From Faucicola osloensis_B (GTDB taxonomy: Bacteria; Pseudomonadota; Gammaproteobacteria; Pseudomonadales; Moraxellaceae), in NCBI GenBank assembly GCA_964211495.1, contig CAXORL010000002.1:248001-312000 (forward strand): a DNA stretch of 64,000 nt. The letters are read 5' to 3'. The notes under the pieces are model-generated. The model was not told the DNA's origin and did not search any database. It was given only the letters and a program-made list of their open reading frames with translations. Of the stretch, positions 60,762 through 64,000 are shown piece by piece. A program made the translations under genes and the position numbers. Position 1 is the stretch's first letter. The number at the start of each line of letters is the position of its first letter.

Positions 60762-61973
60762 ATGAAATTATTTAGCCTAAAAAAAGACAATGACTCTATA
60801 CCCCCGACTAGCAAAGATGCCCATCCATCATCACAGCTGGCTGAGAATCCAACGACAGGCGTGTCAGATAATCCGTTGCAGCTTGATACAACTAATCAGC
60901 CGCCGATGCAAGCGACTAACTACCCAGATACATCTCCAAACACATCCCCAAAAACGACAGCAATCAAAAATGCGTTTTCGCTAGATAGCATTGATTTAAA
61001 CCAGTTGGAAGATGAACTACTTCATGGCAAAACGGACTATACGGCAGATAACACACAAGCAGCTGATACTGTCGCGCCCAAAAAGCTGAGTTTTGATGAT
61101 TTTGATTTGGATGAGCTACCCAGCGTTGTTGAACCCAACACCACTGTGACTCTCGAAGACACTGCTAATACATCGACAGTGTCACAGCCCGTACCGTCAC
61201 AGACAACTGATAACTCGCCGACATTTGATATTGATAACCTACCGCTAGAAGCTAAGCCAGACTTAAACCTAAGCCTAGATTCAGACACACATAGGGCGCA
61301 ACCACAGCCCATCGCACCACAAAGTTGTGATGAAAATAGTGATAAAAAAATTATCGAGACTATCGAGGCTATTGAAACGACGCCACCCGTTGTGTTAACC
61401 AAAACAAAACCCGAAATGAAAGCGTTTATCCCCCAAACACCAAACCCATTTTTAAGACCGCCAAGTCAACCATTAGCGAAACGGCCGTTAAAAAAACGCA
61501 ATCAATTTGGGTTGCTAGTGGGTGCAGGGTTGGCACTGACTGCCTTGGCGTGGTTTTTTATCGGGCAGTCAAGCGAGCCCGAAAAATCCACCGCGCAAAC
61601 ACAGACGCAGACCCAAGCACACGCAACACCCAAAACTACAGCGCCTATAGTAAAACCACAAGCTAGCGCTAGCTTGCCTGCCGCGTCAACCGTCGCAGTG
61701 GTTGCTAACTCTAGCTCAGCTCATGCGACCGCAGCGCTACCGGCAATCACGCCAGAAGAAATTCTTACGCCGACACTGCCTGAAGATCCGGCGATTGCCA
61801 AAGAAGAGCTGAGCCGATTGTCAGAGCAGAGCGCGCAGCTAAAAGAGCAAGAAGCCATGATGCAAGATCAGCTGCGTATGATGAATGAGCTGAGTAGTAA
61901 AAAAGAAGAGCGTATTCAGTTGCTAGAACAGCAAGTTGCACAGCTTGAACAGCAAAAAGCCGCCAATAAATAA
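60762..61973 (+). CDS. Bitopic protein with acidic cytoplasmic motifs and periplasmic coiled coil, unknown
   Basis: A 403-residue protein with no family I recognise. Residues 1-248 are disordered and Ser/Thr/Pro/Gln-rich, with three short acidic motifs of similar build: SLDSIDLNQLEDEL near 73-86, SFDDFDLDELPSV near 110-122, and TFDIDNLPLE near 154-163. A single hydrophobic helix (FGLLVGAGLALTALAWFFIG, 249-268) follows a basic RPLKKRNQ stretch, so the N terminus is cytoplasmic. A Gln/Thr/Ala-rich linker and a strong C-terminal coiled coil (about 346-403) lie outside. The overall plan recalls FimV or TolA-like scaffold proteins but lacks their domains. It is followed by the degenerate macro-domain gene. 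Confidence 0.6.
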   Translation: MKLFSLKKDNDSIPPTSKDAHPSSQLAENPTTGVSDNPLQLDTTNQPPMQATNYPDTSPNTSPKTTAIKNAFSLDSIDLNQLEDELLHGKTDYTADNTQAADTVAPKKLSFDDFDLDELPSVVEPNTTVTLEDTANTSTVSQPVPSQTTDNSPTFDIDNLPLEAKPDLNLSLDSDTHRAQPQPIAPQSCDENSDKKIIETIEAIETTPPVVLTKTKPEMKAFIPQTPNPFLRPPSQPLAKRPLKKRNQFGLLVGAGLALTALAWFFIGQSSEPEKSTAQTQTQTQAHATPKTTAPIVKPQASASLPAASTVAVVANSSSAHATAALPAITPEEILTPTLPEDPAIAKEELSRLSEQSAQLKEQEAMMQDQLRMMNELSSKKEERIQLLEQQVAQLEQQKAANK

Positions 61974-62002
61974 CCACCCACAAATAACTGGCAGGTTAAG
62001 TA

Positions 62003-62503
62003 GTGCTGACCCAAGTCGATAAAAAAACCTTGTTTCAAGACCGCTATCAAGCGCTCATTATGCCCGTCCCGGTGTCAGGTATTTTTCGTCATCGCGCCTT
62101 ACTTAAGTACCAATCGCTATATCCTGAGCATTATACCGTTTACAAACAAGCTTGTGAGCGTTCGCAGCTGTTACTCGGTGATGTGTTACAGTTTACGCCG
62201 CAGCGTGATTTGGCGGGTATGGCAGTCGGTGGGGCTTTGTCAAAGCCACAGTTCATTTTGGATATGGCAATCACAGAATTTGCCGAAAATCCGCCGCATG
62301 TTGAGTATATCGTGTTGGCGTTACAAAAGTTGGAGAAAATTGTGTTTGATTGGGGGCGGTATCAAGGTATTCGCCGTGTGGCAATATTGGCAAGTGATGA
62401 ACTCATTTTGCCAAAGGATAAAATTTTTGATGAAGATATTTTGCCCCTGTTTGAAAAATATCTTCAGCCTGTGAGTAGTTTGAATGTGGGGGTTTATCGC
62501 TAA
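62003..62503 (+). CDS. Degenerate macro domain-like protein (DarG type)
   Basis: A 166-residue protein that reads as a macro domain lacking its ligand residues. YQALIMPVPVSGIFRHRALL (15-34) aligns by eye with the DarG-type EALVNxVNxVGVMGKGIAL, and the following YQSLYPEHYTVYKQACERSQLLLGDVLQF (36-64) with its xxFPENYxAYxxACKxGExxLG. QFILDMAITEF and VEYIVLALQKLEKIV correspond to the WIVNFPTK strand and the downstream helix, ending in GIRRVAIL. The binding asparagines and the Gly-rich MGKG loop are replaced. The start is GTG 62003; there is no DarT partner adjacent. Fold call is moderate, function unknown. Confidence 0.6.
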   Translation: MLTQVDKKTLFQDRYQALIMPVPVSGIFRHRALLKYQSLYPEHYTVYKQACERSQLLLGDVLQFTPQRDLAGMAVGGALSKPQFILDMAITEFAENPPHVEYIVLALQKLEKIVFDWGRYQGIRRVAILASDELILPKDKIFDEDILPLFEKYLQPVSSLNVGVYR

Positions 62504-62685
62504 CGCTACTATTTTAAATAGTTTTCAATGGTTAAGATTTTATCGAGGGTTACTCAGCGATTCATTGTCGCCATCGGTATATTGGAAGTAGTGGATTAAC
62601 AACGCGGTCAAAACCTTCTCATCATCGAGCATTTTTTTTAATTACTGTAATGATGTTTTCATAGCGTTTGCCAAAATTTATCCCA

Positions 62686-62722
62686 AAAAAAACCGCTTTA
62701 CCTTACGATAAAGCGGTTTTTA
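62686..62722. terminator. Terminator after pnp
   Basis: AAAAACCGCTTTA (62688-62700) and TAAAGCGGTTTTT (62709-62721) form a 13-base stem with an 8-base loop; T-run on the minus strand follows pnp, and it is also usable from the other strand. Confidence 0.92.
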
Positions 62723-62749
62723 ATTTTTGATAGCTACATTTTAATAAAA

Positions 62750-64000
62750 TTATTCAGCCGCTGGCGTTTCAGTATCAGCAGGGGCAGTTGGCGCGATGGT
62801 TTGATCCACGCCTTTCATAGTGAGCTTAATGCGACCACGGTTGTCGATGTCTTGTACCAGTACATTCACCATTTGACCTTCTTTTAGCACATCATTCACG
62901 TTCTCGATACGCGCATCAGAGATTTGTGAGATATGCACCAGACCGTCAGTGTTAGGTAATACATTGACAAACGCACCAAACTCAACAATACGAGCCACTT
63001 TACCTGTATAAGTCTTGCCGACTTCTACTTCTGCCGTAATCGACTCGATTTTAGCAATCGCGGCTTTGGTCGCGGCTTTGTTTTCACCAAAGATACGAAT
63101 GGTACCGTTGTCATCAATATCAATCACTGCGCCTGTTTCTTCAGTCAGTTGGCGAATGGTTGCACCACCTTTACCAATCACGTCACGGATTTTTTCAGGG
63201 TCGATATCAATCACCGCAAAGTTTGGTGCATGGGCGTTGATTTCTTTACGGCTGGTTGAAATGACTTCATTCATCGCATTTAAAATATGGATACGACCCG
63301 CATGCGCTTGGTGCAGGGCTTTTTCCATAATCTCTGGGGTGATACCTTCAATTTTGATATCCATTTGTAGTGCAGTCACGCCATTGGCAGAACCCGCGAC
63401 TTTAAAGTCCATATCGCCTAGGTGGTCTTCATCACCCAAGATGTCAGACAGCACGGCAAAACGCTCGCCTTCTTTAACCAGACCCATTGCGATACCAGCA
63501 ACGGGCGCTTTTAATGGTACGCCGGCATCCATTAACGCCAGTGATGCGCCACAGACAGATGCCATTGATGATGAACCATTGGATTCGGTGATGTCAGATA
63601 CGATACGAATCACGTATGGGAAACGGTCACTATCTGGCAGCATGGCTTGTACACCGCGGCGTGCTAGACGACCATGACCGATTTCACGGCGTTTTGGACC
63701 GCTGTCACGACCCGTTTCACCCACTGAGTAACTTGGGAAGTTATAATGCAGCATGAAGTGGTCTTGTTTGGTGCCCGCAAGGGTGTCAATCATGTTAACA
63801 TCACGGCTGTTGCCAAGCGTGGTGGTAACGAGCGCTTGTGTTTCACCGCGCGTAAATAGCGCTGAACCATGCGTGTAAGGCAGTACGCCAACTTGGATGT
63901 CTAAGGCACGGACAGTTTGCAAGTCACGACCATCGATACGGGGTTTGCCAGACAAAATATTGTCACGGACCGTACGGTATTTTAGGGTCTCAAATAGCTC
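62750..64000 (-). CDS. pnp: Polynucleotide phosphorylase (C-terminal part, cut by window edge)
   Basis: 3'-5' phosphorolytic exoribonuclease and degradosome subunit. Only 416 residues of about 700 are present; the coding frame runs through base 64000 without a start. It contains the end of the linker and second RNase PH domain (GKPRIDGRDLQTVRAL, HYNFPSYSVGETGRDSGPKRREIGHGRLARRG, GDEDHLGDMDFKVAGS), the KH domain (DPEKIRDVIGKGGATIRQLTEETG) and the S1 domain (GKVARIVEFGAFVNVLPNTDGLVHISQISD), then a short acidic tail. The internal Met at 63955 is not the true start. rpsO would be expected further upstream. Confidence 0.97.
   Translation of the reverse strand, partial: ELFETLKYRTVRDNILSGKPRIDGRDLQTVRALDIQVGVLPYTHGSALFTRGETQALVTTTLGNSRDVNMIDTLAGTKQDHFMLHYNFPSYSVGETGRDSGPKRREIGHGRLARRGVQAMLPDSDRFPYVIRIVSDITESNGSSSMASVCGASLALMDAGVPLKAPVAGIAMGLVKEGERFAVLSDILGDEDHLGDMDFKVAGSANGVTALQMDIKIEGITPEIMEKALHQAHAGRIHILNAMNEVISTSRKEINAHAPNFAVIDIDPEKIRDVIGKGGATIRQLTEETGAVIDIDDNGTIRIFGENKAATKAAIAKIESITAEVEVGKTYTGKVARIVEFGAFVNVLPNTDGLVHISQISDARIENVNDVLKEGQMVNVLVQDIDNRGRIKLTMKGVDQTIAPTAPADTETPAAE

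Noticed and set aside
61037..61402. 121-codon minus-strand frame inside the bitopic protein gene
   Set aside because: It is a shadow of the coding strand; its composition mirrors the low-complexity codons opposite.
62003..62503. Complete DarTG toxin-antitoxin system
   Set aside because: The macro-like protein lacks ligand residues and no DarT-type gene is adjacent; the upstream gene is an unrelated membrane protein.
63015..63677. 220-codon open frame antisense to pnp
   Set aside because: It lies wholly inside the pnp coding region, where codon bias often opens the opposite strand; no ribosome-binding site or recognisable protein.
1..64000. Prophage, integron or defence island
   Set aside because: Apart from the single IS element and one pseudogene, the gene content is housekeeping; no integrase, phage structural or restriction genes were found.

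Overview
This window looks like chromosome from a Moraxellaceae gamma-proteobacterium (Moraxella/Faucicola, M. osloensis type, or a close relative such as Psychrobacter). The assignment rests on protein character and gene order (APH-fold homoserine kinase, lepA-lepB-DUF4845-rnc-era-recO-pdxJ, phoB-phoR, YheV beside the M3 oligopeptidase) and was not checked by a search. Most of it is dense housekeeping DNA. I see no prophage, CRISPR array or complete defence island.

Layout. 1-3 kb: folA (cut by the window edge), thyA, lgt and hisF on the minus strand, divergent from a thrB-type homoserine kinase at 3 kb. 4-10 kb: small or accessory enzymes (DUF2007, YafJ-type amidotransferase, an unknown 208-aa protein, a histone-deacetylase-family protein, a class V aminotransferase, a SEC-C protein, a DUF457 membrane protein). 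10.1-10.3 kb: tRNA-Glu and tRNA-Ala with a near-consensus promoter and a strong terminator. 10.5-19.6 kb: dedA, a DUF2059 protein, gltX, then ribH-nusB-thiL-pgpA, glmU and glmS. 19.6-26.8 kb, minus strand: a membrane-anchored FMN glutamate-synthase-like protein, S-formylglutathione hydrolase, glutathione-dependent formaldehyde dehydrogenase, a wrecked fadD remnant, and a YdeP/FdhF-type molybdopterin oxidoreductase. 26.8-28.1 kb: an IS5-family element whose transposase carries an in-frame TGA; it sits just upstream of the molybdo-enzyme. 28-33.4 kb: acs, a YhiN-type flavoprotein, a YgfZ-like protein and a PhnA-type zinc ribbon. 33.5-40.4 kb: the lepA-to-pdxJ block. 40.4-50.6 kb: an orphan pseudopilin, ompA, typA, mscL, dadA, phoBR with a Pho box, dtd and psd. 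50.8-64 kb: a Bcr/CflA-type efflux pump, a DODA-type dioxygenase, rlmH, rnr, a phosphatase-family protein, prlC-yheV, two unknown proteins, and pnp running off the end.

How the parts fit. Most units concern translation and RNA processing (gltX, lepA, typA, era, rnc, rnr, pnp, rlmH, dtd, nusB), envelope building (lgt, lepB, pgpA, psd, glmU/glmS, ompA, mscL) and cofactor or one-carbon metabolism (folA/thyA, ribH, thiL, pdxJ, the formaldehyde pair).

Most unusual items: (1) a 166-aa protein at 62.0-62.5 kb that reads as a macro domain of the DarG type that has lost its ADP-ribose-binding residues, next to an unknown one-TM protein with repeated acidic motifs; (2) many short (about 14-28 bp) imperfect tandem duplications confined to spacers, one of which contains the recO stop codon; (3) a clean Pho box upstream of phoB; (4) the IS5-like element and the fadD ruin flanking the formaldehyde/molybdo-enzyme region.
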